The notes beneath the pieces were generated by a model, which was not told the origin of the DNA, did no database searches, and saw only the letters and a program-made list of their open reading frames with translations. A stretch of DNA of 64,000 nucleotides. Origin: Desulfuribacillus stibiiarsenatis. GTDB taxonomy: Bacteria > Bacillota > Bacilli > Desulfuribacillales > Desulfuribacillaceae. This document shows positions 17,043 through 28,095 of the stretch, piece after piece. Made by a program: the position numbers and the translations under genes. The stretch is taken from contig NZ_MJAT01000001.1 of the NCBI RefSeq assembly GCF_001742305.1, positions 124,001 through 188,000 of the forward strand. The letters are read 5' to 3'. How positions within the stretch are numbered: position 1 is the stretch's first letter; every line of letters starts with the position of its first letter.

Positions 17043-19895
17043 ATGGCACTAGAAAATATTGTTGTTAAGGGGGCCCGCGCCCATAACCTTAAGAACATTG
17101 ATATTACAATCCCACGCGATAAATTTGTCGTGCTTACAGGTTTGAGTGGTTCCGGTAAGTCGTCTTTAGCCTTTGACACAATCTACGCAGAAGGGCAAAG
17201 AAGATATGTAGAATCTCTATCTGCTTACGCGCGCCAATTCTTGGGGCAAATGGACAAGCCGGATGTTGATTCAATAGAAGGTCTTTCTCCAGCCATATCA
17301 ATCGATCAAAAGACGACTAGCAGAAATCCACGCTCTACCGTGGGTACAGTTACTGAAATCTATGATTATTTACGCTTGCTTTTTGCAAGAATTGGACGAC
17401 CGTATTGTCCGCATTGTAACATCCAAATTGCTGCACAAACGGTTGAACAAATGGTAGACCAAATTCTGAGTTTACCAGAAAAAACAAAAATTCAAATTAT
17501 GGCTCCAGTCGTACGCGGACGTAAGGGTGAACATAATAAGCTCCTCGAACAGATTCAAAAAGAGGGGTTTGTTCGTGTGCGTATTAACGGTGAAATCTAT
17601 GATATTAGTGAAGCTCCAAAATTGGAAAAAAATAAAAAGCATTCGATTGAAGTAGTTGTCGACCGTATTGTCGTCAAAGAAGATATAGCCACACGATTGG
17701 CGGATTCGATTGAAACAGCTCTCAAACTCGGAGAAGGGCTATTACTAGTGGATGTTATCGGTCAGGAAGAATTGCTGTTTAGTCAGAAGTTAGCCTGTCC
17801 AGATTGTGGTTATAGTAGTGAGGAATTAGCGCCGAGAATGTTCTCGTTTAATAGCCCTTTTGGAGCCTGTGAAACCTGCAGTGGTCTTGGTACGAATATG
17901 GTGGTGGATGAAGATTTAATTGTTCCAGATGAGAAGCTATCCATCGAGCAGGGAGCAATAGTTCCTTGGGCGGGAGTTTCATCTAACTATTATCCGCAGC
18001 TCTTGCAATCTGTTTGCAAACATTTCTCGATAGACATCAATACGCCGTGGAAGGAATTGTCGTCCGAGCACAAGTCGATTATTTTAAAAGGTTCAGATGC
18101 AATTATTGAGTTTCACTATGAAAATGACTTTGGTGAATCGCGGAGAACAAAGGTCGGCTTTGAAGGTGTGATTGGTAACTTAGAAAGACGCTATAAGGAG
18201 ACGAGCTCTGATTATGTGCGCGAATTTATTGAGGGATTTATGAGTTCGCGTCCTTGTCCGAAGTGTAAAGGAGAACGTCTAAAGCCACAAAGTTTAGCAG
18301 TATACGTAGGAGATAAAAACATTTCTTACGTAACAAGTTTAACGATTCGTGATGCATTACAATTCTTTGAAAATCTGCAACTAACAGATAAAGAAATGGC
18401 AATTGCGCGCTTAGTTTTGAAAGAAATTCAAGAGAGATTAGGATTTTTAAGAGATGTTGGTCTAAACTATCTAAACTTGAGTCGTTCAGCAGGCACTTTG
18501 TCTGGGGGAGAAGCCCAACGTATTCGACTGGCTACACAAATTGGTTCTTCGTTAATGGGTGTACTGTACATCCTAGATGAGCCAAGTATTGGTCTGCATC
18601 AGCGTGATAATAACCGTTTAATTGCCACGTTGGAACGTATGCGCGATTTAGGAAATACTTTGATTGTCGTAGAGCATGACGAGGATACCATGCTAGCAGC
18701 CGATTGGATTATTGATATCGGGCCAGGGGCTGGAGTGCATGGCGGTCAAGTGATTGCCGAAGGGACTCCACAAGAGATTATGGAAAACCCGGATTCTATC
18801 ACAGGCCAATACCTTAGTGGTAGAAAGTACATCGCTTTGCCAGAGGAACGCCGTCGCCCGAATGGTAAGATACTAGTTGTTTATGGAGCAGAAGAGAATA
18901 ACCTGAAAAATGTTGATGTAGAAATTCCGATTGGCCTTTTCACATGCGTTACAGGGGTATCTGGTTCCGGGAAGAGTACCTTAATTAATGAGATTCTGCA
19001 TAAGAGCGTTGCGAAAGAACTACAGAACTCGAAACAAAAACCTGGAAAACACAAGCAAGTGACTGGTCTTGAACATTTAGATAAAGTCATTGATGTTGAT
19101 CAATCCCCAATTGGTCGTACACCGCGCTCCAACCCTGCAACTTATACTGGTGTGTTTGATGACATACGTGATGTATTTGCGGCAACTCAAGAAGCGAAGA
19201 TGCGCGGCTATAAAAAAGGGCGCTTTAGTTTCAATGTTAAAGGTGGGCGATGTGAAGCGTGTCGTGGGGACGGGATTATAAAAATTGAAATGCATTTCTT
19301 ACCTGACGTGTATGTTCCGTGTGAGGTGTGTAAAGGCAAACGCTATAACCGTGAAACCTTAGAGGTTAAGTATAAGGGAAAAACAATTGCAGATGTGCTA
19401 GATATGACGGTGGAAGATTCAGTAGAATTTTTCAAAAACATTCCGAAGATTCAACGAAAGCTGCAAACGATTCATGATGTTGGGTTAGGCTATATCCGTC
19501 TAGGGCAACCGGCGACTACATTGTCTGGGGGAGAAGCACAGAGAGTGAAGCTTGCGTCTGAATTGTATCGCAGAAGTACGGGAAGAACTTTATATATCCT
19601 CGATGAACCAACAACAGGTTTGCATATAGACGATATTGCCAGACTACTTCACGTACTACAGCGGTTAGTGGACAATGGTGATACGGTGCTTGTTATCGAG
19701 CATAACTTAGATGTCATCAAAGTAGCAGACTATATTATCGATTTAGGACCAGAAGGTGGCGATGGCGGAGGCCGCATTGTTGGTAGTGGTACGCCAGAAG
19801 AAATCGTAAAAATTAAAAAATCGTACACGGGACACTATTTAAAGCCAATTTTAGAACGAGACCGTTCGCGTAAGGAGCAACCAGTCATTTCATGA
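17043..19895 (+). CDS. uvrA: UvrABC excision nuclease subunit A
   Basis: This 950-residue damage sensor has two ABC ATPase halves: Walker A motifs GLSGSGKSS (33-41) and GVSGSGKST (about 638-646) and two LSGGEAQR signatures. Zinc motifs are [19 protein letters not shown] with CETCSGLG, and [20 protein letters not shown] with CEVCKGKR. Length is normal. The stop codon overlaps the start of the transglycosylase gene (ATGA). Confidence 0.98.
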   Translation: MALENIVVKGARAHNLKNIDITIPRDKFVVLTGLSGSGKSSLAFDTIYAEGQRRYVESLSAYARQFLGQMDKPDVDSIEGLSPAISIDQKTTSRNPRSTVGTVTEIYDYLRLLFARIGRPYCPHCNIQIAAQTVEQMVDQILSLPEKTKIQIMAPVVRGRKGEHNKLLEQIQKEGFVRVRINGEIYDISEAPKLEKNKKHSIEVVVDRIVVKEDIATRLADSIETALKLGEGLLLVDVIGQEELLFSQKLACPDCGYSSEELAPRMFSFNSPFGACETCSGLGTNMVVDEDLIVPDEKLSIEQGAIVPWAGVSSNYYPQLLQSVCKHFSIDINTPWKELSSEHKSIILKGSDAIIEFHYENDFGESRRTKVGFEGVIGNLERRYKETSSDYVREFIEGFMSSRPCPKCKGERLKPQSLAVYVGDKNISYVTSLTIRDALQFFENLQLTDKEMAIARLVLKEIQERLGFLRDVGLNYLNLSRSAGTLSGGEAQRIRLATQIGSSLMGVLYILDEPSIGLHQRDNNRLIATLERMRDLGNTLIVVEHDEDTMLAADWIIDIGPGAGVHGGQVIAEGTPQEIMENPDSITGQYLSGRKYIALPEERRRPNGKILVVYGAEENNLKNVDVEIPIGLFTCVTGVSGSGKSTLINEILHKSVAKELQNSKQKPGKHKQVTGLEHLDKVIDVDQSPIGRTPRSNPATYTGVFDDIRDVFAATQEAKMRGYKKGRFSFNVKGGRCEACRGDGIIKIEMHFLPDVYVPCEVCKGKRYNRETLEVKYKGKTIADVLDMTVEDSVEFFKNIPKIQRKLQTIHDVGLGYIRLGQPATTLSGGEAQRVKLASELYRRSTGRTLYILDEPTTGLHIDDIARLLHVLQRLVDNGDTVLVIEHNLDVIKVADYIIDLGPEGGDGGGRIVGSGTPEEIVKIKKSYTGHYLKPILERDRSRKEQPVIS

Positions 19896-20671
19896 TCAAA
19901 GGTATATGGAATACGATAACATTAATAATAAAGGGGATTCTCATCCTATTGGGGCTATTTGTTACGTATCATAGCGTGTCTGTTGGAATATATCTAGCGA
20001 CATATCCACAGCTATTAACGAATAATGTGCTAGAGATTACCGATGGGGAAAGCCAGATCATTACGTTTCCAAGACAATTGCCAGTTGCGAATGAGAGTGA
20101 ATTTGGCATACAATATGTTACCAAAGATGAGATATCTCCGGCTCTTTTTATGGCGATAGTGGCCATAGAAGATGCGCGCTTTTATGAGCATAGTGGTGTA
20201 GACTACTATGCCATATTACGGGCTGTCTATTATAACGCGTTTGCCAAGGAATATCTGCAAGGTGGCAGTACAATTACACAACAACTGGCCAAAAACTTAT
20301 ATCTAAATCCGGATAAACGATTATCACGCAAACTTGCAGAAGTATATTTAGCTAGAAAGCTGGAAGCACAGTTTCCTAAAGACGATATTCTAGAAATGTA
20401 TGTGAACCAAAGCTACTATGGGCAAGGGATGTATGGGGTCGAACGAGCAGCTAATTATTATTTTCGGAAAAAAGCTCGACAACTAGACTATGCGGAGGCT
20501 AGTTTTCTTGCTGGCTTGCTACAAGCGCCATCCTTCTATAGCAACCCAAATAACCGTGAATTAGCGTATGTGCGTCAGGATTTAGTGCTTAAGCTAATGG
20601 TCAATCAGAACTTGATCCGCCAAGATGAAGCGGAGAAATCATTAGAAAGCTTTAGAAAAAGATTTCAGTAA
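19892..20671 (+). CDS. Monofunctional peptidoglycan glycosyltransferase (GT51)
   Basis: This 259-residue protein has one N-terminal membrane anchor ([20 protein letters not shown]) and a GT51 domain. The catalytic glutamate lies in [12 protein letters not shown] (about residue 93) and the second motif [12 protein letters not shown] at about 126-137. There is no transpeptidase domain, so it polymerises glycan strands from lipid II without cross-linking. It overlaps uvrA by 4 bp, an unusual partner that suggests co-translation. Confidence 0.9.
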   Translation: MIKGIWNTITLIIKGILILLGLFVTYHSVSVGIYLATYPQLLTNNVLEITDGESQIITFPRQLPVANESEFGIQYVTKDEISPALFMAIVAIEDARFYEHSGVDYYAILRAVYYNAFAKEYLQGGSTITQQLAKNLYLNPDKRLSRKLAEVYLARKLEAQFPKDDILEMYVNQSYYGQGMYGVERAANYYFRKKARQLDYAEASFLAGLLQAPSFYSNPNNRELAYVRQDLVLKLMVNQNLIRQDEAEKSLESFRKRFQ

Positions 20672-20807
20672 ATTGATAAGATAAATAATATAATGAAAAT
20701 AAAATGGTAGGACAAATTGGTAGGATTTTTTCCGATTTTAAATAATACACATGAGTATAAGCTTAGTATTATTGATTCGTGGAAAATGCAAAGAATGGAG
20801 GGACAGT

Positions 20808-21017
20808 ATGAAAAGGCTATTTCGATCGAAGCGATATAAGATGATTGGCGGCGTATGTGGAGGCATTGCTGAGTATTTCCGAATGGATCCGACAATTGTG
20901 CGCGTAATTTATGTCATGCTAAGCTTATTTACCACACTGTTTCCGGGTATAATACTGTATATTGCATTACTATTTATTATGCCATTGGATGATTCGGAGG
21001 AGTATATTGATGTTTAA
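20808..21017 (+). CDS. PspC domain membrane protein (YvlC type)
   Basis: This 69-residue protein carries a PspC domain: MIGGVCGGIAEYFRMDPTIV followed by a hydrophobic helix (IVRVIYVMLSLFTTLFPGII). I start at ATG 20808 behind GGAGGGA rather than at an upstream in-frame ATG. The PspC plus YvlD pair recalls the B. subtilis yvlABCD envelope-stress operon. The next gene overlaps it by 8 bp. Confidence 0.88.
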   Translation: MKRLFRSKRYKMIGGVCGGIAEYFRMDPTIVRVIYVMLSLFTTLFPGIILYIALLFIMPLDDSEEYIDV

Positions 21018-21357
21018 AAGAAGAATATTGAGAATCTTAGGTAGTGCAGCGGCCTTATTAGTCGCAGAACAAGTACTGCCAGGTATGGAATTGGCAGACT
21101 ATAAAATTGCTTTACTTGCTGCCGTCATATTTGCCATTATCAACGTAACAATCAAGCCAATCGTTAAATTGTTTGCGTTTCCGATTACATTTTTTACCTT
21201 GGGACTTTTTTCTTTTGTGATTAATGCTGGATTTTTTCTATTAGTTTCGCGCTTAATTGAAGGATTTGAAGTGGATGGATTTCTTACGGCCCTACTTGGA
21301 TCAATTCTTGTAAGCTTTATCAATAGTGTATTGCACTCAATTATTGACAAAAAATAA
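21010..21357 (+). CDS. YvlD-type small membrane protein (phage holin family IV)
   Basis: This 115-residue protein has four predicted hydrophobic helices and the YvlD pattern (INVTIKPIVKLFAFPITFFT, FSFVINAGFFLLVSRLIEGF). The start at 21010 is preceded by GGAGGAG. Despite the family name it is not evidence of a phage: the pairing with a PspC protein points to membrane-stress defence. Confidence 0.88.
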   Translation: MFKRRILRILGSAAALLVAEQVLPGMELADYKIALLAAVIFAIINVTIKPIVKLFAFPITFFTLGLFSFVINAGFFLLVSRLIEGFEVDGFLTALLGSILVSFINSVLHSIIDKK

Positions 21358-21417
21358 ATCCTTATAGATTAAAAGTTCTAGGACTTTTGATTCATTCTTT
21401 CTGAAAAAGCAGGAATA

Positions 21418-21445
21418 TTGTCATTTCGTGTAGAATAAGTATCTT
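21418..21445 (+). promoter_or_regulatory. Possible promoter for the LysM/G5/M23 gene
   Basis: TTGTCA, a 16-base spacer and TATCTT. It is the best SigA-like match in the gap, but the -10 is imperfect. Confidence 0.35.
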
Positions 21446-21522
21446 GGTGATTTGTGAAATTCTTTAACTTAAGTGCTTATTGGTAGAAGTGCTTCCGGTA
21501 GAAAGGGTGAATTTTTTTCTTT

Positions 21523-23475
21523 ATGAAACAGAAACAACCTCACGAGAAGAAACGTACCGAAACAACAAACAGACAACGTAGACACACAAAACAGAATAGT
21601 GGGAAAGCAGAAATTACAATTTCACAAGCAGTAATTAATGAGATAGAAAAGACAAATGCTTTCAGAACTCAATCAACTGAAAATGAAAATGCTGGGAAGA
21701 AATCTCAGCAGAATTTGGCATATCAAGAAATTGAAAAGAAAAAAGTTAAAGATAAAAATGCAAATAAACAAGAGGTTTATATAAAAGAAGATAGGGTTGT
21801 AAACGTTGAAAAACTCAATGAGCAAAGAATATATGCTCAAAAACTGGTCGGTGAGAAGTTTAAGACTTTGATTCAAGTCTACAAAGAATATATACCAAAT
21901 ATAGACATATCTAAGTGGAAATCGGTTGTTCCAGAAGATGTAAAGAGTTCAACGTTGAATAGAATTAAGGCTGTTCGAAGTAAAGCTCAGTCTACATTAC
22001 GTTTGGCTCAAGCGAAAGGAAGCTCAATCGCTTCATCGATAAGCTCGATGAAAGTAGTAGAAGACTTGAAATCTCATCAAGCTTTGAAGCAGTTGAAAGA
22101 AGTGAAAATTCTCCAAAACAAAGTCTTTATTATGTCATGCGTCGCGTTGTGTGTACTATTTGCTAGTTTAGGTATTGGCTATCAAGTGAAAGAAGCTAGG
22201 CATCAAGAAATGCTAGAAGCTAGTAAGGCCTATAAAGTGTATGTAGATGGAGCGTACATAGGTTTAGTCAGTGATGAAACGTTAATTAACGACTACTTAG
22301 CGAGTAATCTCAATACTTTGCAAGCTGCAGAAAACTTAGATACGCAAGTGGCTAATGAAATTAAAACAGAAGTCTATTATGATTTGAACAACGTTCCTCA
22401 AGATGAACAAGTCATGCAAAAAATGAAAGATTTAGTAGAGTTTCAAACCCGTGCATTTACGATTTATGTAAACGAATCACCAGTCGTTAAAGTAGCGAGT
22501 GCACAAGAAGCTCAAGATGTAATCGAAAAAGTTAGAACCGCTTATGTTTCAGATAAAGAAAACACTACATTAAAATTAGCTGTCATTAATGACAATGTTA
22601 CGATTAAAGAAGAATGGACCAATGGACAGCTTTACGAAGTAGAAGATGCTACCAAGATTCTACTTACTGGAACGAATAAGCATGTGACGTATGAAGTATC
22701 AAAAGGGGATAGCCTTTCTGTCATTGCAAAAAAGACTAAAGTTACAGTCAGTGAGATTGTGTCTGCAAATCCGCAGAAGCTAAAGTCTGAAGAAACGATT
22801 ATTCATCCTGGAGATCAGTTAGTGCTAACGGTTCCAGAGCCGTATGTAAATGTAGAAATCGTAGAAGAAATTCTAGAAGTGGAAGAAATTCCTTTTGAAG
22901 TAAACTATGTTAAAGATAACAAAATGTATACTTGGGAATCTAGAGTTCAAACACGAGGACAACGCGGTGAAAAAGAAGTTCTATACCGCATTACGAAAGT
23001 CAATGGTAATGAAGTAGAAAGAAAGATTATTAGTGAGAAGGTCATTTCTGAGCCGATTGACCAAGTAGTATACAAAGGTACGTTAGGTGCACCAGCTAAT
23101 GGTACAGGGCAACTGATTTGGCCTACACAAGGTGGTTCGATTAGCTCACCATACGGTGGAGCTAGACGACATTCAGGAATCGATGTTCCAAGACCTACCG
23201 GTACTGCAGTTTATGCAGCAGATGATGGTACTGTAATATTTGCTGGATGGAATGGCGGATATGGACGTTTAGTTCGTATCACTCATACGAATTCCATGCA
23301 AACTTACTATGCTCATCTAAACTCAATTAATGTAGAAGTCGGACAGAGCGTGAAAAAGGGAGAAGTAATAGGGTCAATTGGTAGTACAGGGAACTCTACA
23401 GGACCACATTTGCATTTCGAAGTACGTATCAATGGTGGAACTGTGAACCCCCTAAACTATTATAAATCTCGTTAA
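21523..23475 (+). CDS. Membrane-anchored wall hydrolase: LysM, G5 and M23 domains
   Basis: The protein has 650 residues. Residues 1-~200 are hydrophilic, Lys/Gln-rich and cytoplasmic in position. A single membrane segment follows (VFIMSCVALCVLFASLGIGY, about 204-224). Then come a LysM domain (YEVSKGDSLSVIAKKTKVTV, about 390-435), a G5 domain (about 440-520) and a C-terminal M23 endopeptidase with zinc motifs HSGIDVPRPTG and GPHLHFEVRING. G5 binds wall glycans and LysM binds peptidoglycan, so the enzyme should cut cross-links in the wall. The SD (GAAAGGGTGA) is about 12 bases from the ATG, longer than usual. The long cytoplasmic tail is atypical for this class. Confidence 0.9.
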   Translation: MKQKQPHEKKRTETTNRQRRHTKQNSGKAEITISQAVINEIEKTNAFRTQSTENENAGKKSQQNLAYQEIEKKKVKDKNANKQEVYIKEDRVVNVEKLNEQRIYAQKLVGEKFKTLIQVYKEYIPNIDISKWKSVVPEDVKSSTLNRIKAVRSKAQSTLRLAQAKGSSIASSISSMKVVEDLKSHQALKQLKEVKILQNKVFIMSCVALCVLFASLGIGYQVKEARHQEMLEASKAYKVYVDGAYIGLVSDETLINDYLASNLNTLQAAENLDTQVANEIKTEVYYDLNNVPQDEQVMQKMKDLVEFQTRAFTIYVNESPVVKVASAQEAQDVIEKVRTAYVSDKENTTLKLAVINDNVTIKEEWTNGQLYEVEDATKILLTGTNKHVTYEVSKGDSLSVIAKKTKVTVSEIVSANPQKLKSEETIIHPGDQLVLTVPEPYVNVEIVEEILEVEEIPFEVNYVKDNKMYTWESRVQTRGQRGEKEVLYRITKVNGNEVERKIISEKVISEPIDQVVYKGTLGAPANGTGQLIWPTQGGSISSPYGGARRHSGIDVPRPTGTAVYAADDGTVIFAGWNGGYGRLVRITHTNSMQTYYAHLNSINVEVGQSVKKGEVIGSIGSTGNSTGPHLHFEVRINGGTVNPLNYYKSR

Positions 23476-23507
23476 GAAGAAATAAGATAACATCATACAG
23501 AAAGCTC

Positions 23508-23536
23508 AGCGGCACATCATGTGTCGCTTTTGTTTT
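23508..23536 (+). terminator. Terminator after the M23 gene
   Basis: AGCGGCACAT pairs with ATGTGTCGCT (one mismatch), followed by a T-rich tail. Confidence 0.85.
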
Positions 23537-23716
23537 AATATATATTTGTCTTATGTAAGAAAATAAATTTTCAATTTCTTGAAACAAAACTGGACATTCT
23601 TACGTATATATTGCGAGGAAATAGCAGGAATATAAGGATTTATGTAGAAATTAGTCAGTAGACGTGACCAAAAACGTGAGCAAAAATTATCAGGAGAGAT
23701 TAGGAGAGATGATAAA

Positions 23717-26383
23717 GTGATCAAAAAACATTTCAGAACTACAGTGTGCATAGCAACGATGGTAGCTATTATCATCACAATCCTGCCTTTGGGTATTATC
23801 CAAGCGCAGACAACGTATTCCCCATTTCATGATGTTCCTACGACTCATTGGGCTTTACCACATATTGTAAAAAGTGAAATTCGTGGTGTCGTCTCTGGGT
23901 ATGGTAACGGTGTGTTTAAGCCAGATCAGACGGTTACTCAGCTTGAGGCTGTGGTCATGGCAGTAAGAGCTATGGGGCTTGAGAAAGACGCGAATGACGT
24001 GAATCAATACGTGGATACATCAGCGCTTTCGCTTCCTACAACATGGAATGCGAGAGGATTTGCAAGTGTTGCGATTAAGAAGAATTTAATTGACACATCA
24101 ACCTTTAGGCACGATGCGGGTGCTTCTCGTGCATGGACAGCACAACTGTTGATTCGTATGATTGGCATGCAAGGTCAACTAGATTCATTAGCTAAAACTA
24201 CTTTTAAGGATGATAATCTCATTCCAATATGGGCTAAGCCATCTGTAGCGTTAGCAGTAGAAAAGGGTATTATCTCAGGTATGGCAAATCCTACGGGGGG
24301 ATTTGATTATAAGCCTAATGATGCCGTGACGAGAGCACAATTAGCGACATTGATTAGTCGTTCCGATCGCTATATGAATGATGTGCAAGGACAATTACCG
24401 CTTGGCACAATCGAGAAGATTGATAATAATCAAATCACAATCGTGAAAAAGGATAATACAAAAGCAGTATATAGAATTACAACAACATCGTCCCTATATA
24501 ATGCGAACTATTCACCAATAACAACAACTCAGCTGGTAGTAAATGAGCCAGTGCGTTTCCAAGCAAATGCTGCTGGAGATATCAGGTACATAGAAATCGT
24601 CAATCGGTCCGATTATAACAACCTTCCACAAGCAACAAAGGCCGATGCTATCAACGGGAGTATTGTACAGGTATACCCTGAGCAAAAAGTAATTATTGTC
24701 AAACAAGAAAACAATACGTTGTATACCGGTTCTATAGTGAATGATACAATCTTAAGAAATAGTGCGCAAAATAGAAGTATTGTGTTTGCTGATCTTCAAG
24801 TAGGTGACACGTTAGAATTAACGGTAAATGGGAGTGCCATCTCGACATTGAATGTCACGAAAGCAGCACAGTCAGGCCTGTTAAAAGGTTTAATTTTTGC
24901 TGTTGATATTGAAAAAGGGCTGTTAACATTAGAAAACAGTGGTCGATTCTCCACATACACGTTTGATGATACGGTAAGTGTAGAATATGCGGCCGTCCGA
25001 TTTGCAACAATTCGAGACCTGAAAAAAGGTGACGAAATCGAAATTCAAATCGAAAATGAGAAAGTAAAGAAAGTGAAATTGATTACACCATTCCAACAAA
25101 CGAACTTCTCAGGTTCAATCGTTGCTGTTGCGACTTCAGATAACATTGTCACAATACTAACATCAGAAGCTACTCCTAAAGCCTATCGAGTGAACAATAA
25201 TACGGTATTTAGCATCCCAGATATTGTGAGCGGTGGCATTAAAGATCTAGAAATTGGCGATCAAGTCACGGTTGCGATTGATGGACAATTTATCAGTAAA
25301 ATATCGGTGACAAACCGTCCAACGCAAGAGTCTGTGAAAGGGCAAATCGTCCTAATAAACACAACTTTAAGCATGATTACGATTGAATTGGCGAATAAAG
25401 AGTTACGTTCCTATAAATATGATAATACATTAGAACTTCAAATCGAGAGTGTGAGTAATCCGAGATTATCAGATTTGAGTGAGGGTACTTACGTAGCACT
25501 ACGAGTAGACAAAAACACAATTCGTAAAATTACTGTCAATAATACGATTTCAGGAATCATCGAGGGATATGACAAGACACGTAATACAGTAACCATAAAG
25601 CATGATGGTGGTACGACGACATACACTTTAGATACAGGCTATGACATTCATATTTTCGATATCAACCGCCCTGTGTTAGAAGATTTAACTAGAGGAATGG
25701 AAGTCATAATCACGCTGAATCAAAACAGAATTCGTAAAATTGAAGTGAATAAGAGTATTACTTCGATGGTTACGGCAGTTATAACAGATTGGGATCGTCT
25801 AGAAATAGAAGACCCTACAAAAACAGGGGATAAAGTACGTTATTATATCTATGATAGTGTGAAATTTATTATTCCTGGTATAACAAATCCGAAGTTATCG
25901 GATTTCAAAGTGAAGGATGCAGTGAAAATCGACTTCGTTGGTTATGATATTAAACAAATCCAAGTATTGCCAACAATGGTTGGGTCAGTTGTTAGCGTAG
26001 ATACAGCGAGAAATATCATAGATGTTCGCAGTCGTACGGAGAATAAGAATGTGGCTATTAATAATAAACTAGAAGTATTCTCACCAGCAGAAGTACTCAT
26101 GTCTATTTCGAATCTAAAGGCTAATGATTATGTAAAAGTAATCACCATGAACGATAAAACGAAAATCTACCAGACAACTGCTGTAGATGTAGAATTCTAC
26201 AGTGTAACACAAAACCGAGTATATTATTACGATAGCGCCCGTAGCTTTAGAAATATGGAGCTAGATCGTGATGTGCAAATCTGGAAAGATAACACGTATT
26301 ATCTACCAGGAGATTTGAAGCAAGGGAACCAGATTACTATGTATCACTTGAACAATCAGATTATTGGGATACGAGTGAAATAA
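23717..26383 (+). CDS. SLH-domain surface protein with tandem beta modules
   Basis: The 888-residue protein starts with GTG behind AGGAGA. A signal peptide (TTVCIATMVAIIITILPLGI) is followed by three S-layer homology regions (about 36-215; FHDVPTTHWALPHI, FKPDQTVTQLEAVV, YKPNDAVTRAQLATLI), which would anchor it to pyruvylated wall polymer. From about 230 to the end there are about eight modules of 65-80 residues. Each has a G-x-I-V/I-x-V start, a run of alternating hydrophobic residues, a DLxxGDxV-type turn and an ending like IxKIxVN. I recognise no enzyme domain. It is probably a structural envelope protein. Confidence 0.88.
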   Translation: MIKKHFRTTVCIATMVAIIITILPLGIIQAQTTYSPFHDVPTTHWALPHIVKSEIRGVVSGYGNGVFKPDQTVTQLEAVVMAVRAMGLEKDANDVNQYVDTSALSLPTTWNARGFASVAIKKNLIDTSTFRHDAGASRAWTAQLLIRMIGMQGQLDSLAKTTFKDDNLIPIWAKPSVALAVEKGIISGMANPTGGFDYKPNDAVTRAQLATLISRSDRYMNDVQGQLPLGTIEKIDNNQITIVKKDNTKAVYRITTTSSLYNANYSPITTTQLVVNEPVRFQANAAGDIRYIEIVNRSDYNNLPQATKADAINGSIVQVYPEQKVIIVKQENNTLYTGSIVNDTILRNSAQNRSIVFADLQVGDTLELTVNGSAISTLNVTKAAQSGLLKGLIFAVDIEKGLLTLENSGRFSTYTFDDTVSVEYAAVRFATIRDLKKGDEIEIQIENEKVKKVKLITPFQQTNFSGSIVAVATSDNIVTILTSEATPKAYRVNNNTVFSIPDIVSGGIKDLEIGDQVTVAIDGQFISKISVTNRPTQESVKGQIVLINTTLSMITIELANKELRSYKYDNTLELQIESVSNPRLSDLSEGTYVALRVDKNTIRKITVNNTISGIIEGYDKTRNTVTIKHDGGTTTYTLDTGYDIHIFDINRPVLEDLTRGMEVIITLNQNRIRKIEVNKSITSMVTAVITDWDRLEIEDPTKTGDKVRYYIYDSVKFIIPGITNPKLSDFKVKDAVKIDFVGYDIKQIQVLPTMVGSVVSVDTARNIIDVRSRTENKNVAINNKLEVFSPAEVLMSISNLKANDYVKVITMNDKTKIYQTTAVDVEFYSVTQNRVYYYDSARSFRNMELDRDVQIWKDNTYYLPGDLKQGNQITMYHLNNQIIGIRVK

Positions 26384-26640
26384 TAAGCAAAAAACAAAAG
26401 AGATTAACAAAAGAGATAATCAAAAGTAAGAAATAAGAGAAAGAAATACTTGAAATGAGAAGGCTCTATGGGTGAATCCTGTAGAGCTTTTTCAATCGAG
26501 TGTGGCAGTTTTCAATATGATATGTCAGGTTTTCTATACGTATCCGTTATGTTATACTATCAAAAGTATAAGTTTTTTAAAATTAGCACGAACTGGAAAA
26601 TTGTTTTGCAAGTAGAATCTACGGAGATAGGAGATATTAT
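26384..26640. other. 257-bp intergenic region before lgt
   Basis: A weak AT-rich hairpin (TTATACT/AGTATAA near 26552-26571) with a following T run may be a terminator or leader hairpin. An ORF across 26468-26680 has no family pattern and overlaps lgt, so I treat it as noise. Confidence 0.5.
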
Positions 26641-27456
26641 ATGCTTTTTTCAGTCATTGATAGTGTGGCATTACAGTTAGGGCCCATTCAAATTCATTGG
26701 TATGGTTTAATTATAGGCTCAGGGATCTTTCTTGCGTTATATATTGCGCTTAGGGAAGTTAAGCGCTTGGGATTAAATCCAGATCATTATATTGATGTCG
26801 TATTAGTAGGTGTACCTGTAGCGGTGATTTTCGCAAGAATCTATTATGTAGCTTTTCAATGGGATTATTACGGACAGAATCCTGGTGAAATTTTTGCCAT
26901 TTGGCAAGGTGGATTAGCGATTCATGGTGCCTTAATCGGTACAATATTAACAGGCTATATTTATGTCCGCATGAAGAAGATCTCGTTTTGGAACATGGGT
27001 GATATCGCAGCTCCTTCGATTCTACTTGGGCAAGCGATTGGTCGATGGGGAAATTTTATTAATCAAGAGGCTCATGGAGGACCGATTACTGAAGAGACAC
27101 AATGGATTATTAATATTTTGCCCAATTGGATTGCTGAGCAAATGAATATTGGTGGTACTTATTATCATCCAACATTTTTATATGAATCACTATGGAGTAT
27201 TGCAGGGGTATTGTTGATTATTTTCGTTTTAAGATATCAGACTTGGATTCGTCGTGGGGAAATATTCTTAAGCTATTTGCTTTGGTATTCAGTCGGAAGA
27301 TTCTTCATTGAAGGTATGCGGACAGACAGTTTAATGATTACTGAATCTCTTCGTACAGCCCAGGTCATAAGTATTGTATTAATTCTATTATCTGTGTTTG
27401 CCCTATGGTATCGAAGAAAGTACGGTTATGCAGATGAGAAATATGGGGTGGAATAA
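26641..27456 (+). CDS. lgt: Prolipoprotein diacylglyceryl transferase
   Basis: This 271-residue membrane enzyme adds diacylglycerol to the lipobox cysteine of prelipoproteins. Lgt motifs are [26 protein letters not shown] (with the catalytic-region His), [14 protein letters not shown] and the C-terminal [13 protein letters not shown]. The start has a GGAGATAGGAG site. ppaX follows after 3 bp, as in B. subtilis; hprK, usually upstream, is absent. Confidence 0.97.
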   Translation: MLFSVIDSVALQLGPIQIHWYGLIIGSGIFLALYIALREVKRLGLNPDHYIDVVLVGVPVAVIFARIYYVAFQWDYYGQNPGEIFAIWQGGLAIHGALIGTILTGYIYVRMKKISFWNMGDIAAPSILLGQAIGRWGNFINQEAHGGPITEETQWIINILPNWIAEQMNIGGTYYHPTFLYESLWSIAGVLLIIFVLRYQTWIRRGEIFLSYLLWYSVGRFFIEGMRTDSLMITESLRTAQVISIVLILLSVFALWYRRKYGYADEKYGVE

Positions 27457-27459
27457 AGT

Positions 27460-28095
27460 ATGAAGTATCCTTATATATTATTTGATTTAGATGGCACGTT
27501 AATTGACTCCAATGAGCTAATCCTAACTTCTTTCATGTATTCACTAGAGCAATTCAACCCAGGGAAATATACCCGTGAAGACGTGCAGAACATTATGGGA
27601 AAACCCCTTCTTGAGATGATGACAACATTCAATGCGGAAAATGCTGAAGAATTGGTAAGAGTCTACAGAAAGCATAACTTAGAGCATCATGATTCATTAG
27701 TTACGTCATTTCCAAATGTTGTGGAGACGTTGAAAACCTTGCACGAAAATGGTCATAAAATGGCCCTAGTAACTACGAAACAACGCCAAGCCGCAATGAA
27801 GGGTTTAGCGTTGTTTGGACTCGATCAATATCTAGAAGCCACGGTTTGTTTGGATGACACGGATAAACATAAGCCTGACCCAGAACCGTTACGATTGGCA
27901 ATGCAAGCAATTCATGCAGATCCAGAAAAGACAATCATGGTCGGAGACAATCCGGCGGATATACTAGGGGCTCATAATACTGGTGTGGCAAGTTGTGCAG
28001 TTTCCTGGTCTATGAGGGGTGCCGAGTATTTGAAGCAATATAACCCTGATTATTTGATTGATGATATGCTCGAGCTCCTAGATATAGTGAAGTAG
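27460..28095 (+). CDS. ppaX: Pyrophosphatase PpaX (HAD family)
   Basis: This 211-residue HAD hydrolase has the nucleophile motif FDLDGTLIDS, a helical cap domain, motif III lysine in DKHKPDPEPL and motif IV MVGDNPADILGA. In B. subtilis PpaX hydrolyses pyrophosphate released by HPr-Ser-P dephosphorylation, and the lgt-ppaX pairing supports the name. A phosphoglycolate phosphatase is the main alternative. Confidence 0.85.
   Translation: MKYPYILFDLDGTLIDSNELILTSFMYSLEQFNPGKYTREDVQNIMGKPLLEMMTTFNAENAEELVRVYRKHNLEHHDSLVTSFPNVVETLKTLHENGHKMALVTTKQRQAAMKGLALFGLDQYLEATVCLDDTDKHKPDPEPLRLAMQAIHADPEKTIMVGDNPADILGAHNTGVASCAVSWSMRGAEYLKQYNPDYLIDDMLELLDIVK

Noticed and set aside
21010-21357. Phage holin as a sign of a prophage
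   Set aside because: The protein is of the YvlD type and paired with a PspC protein; no other phage genes are present.
26468-26680. 70-residue ORF before lgt
   Set aside because: No ribosome site, overlaps lgt, and the residue pattern is not protein-like.
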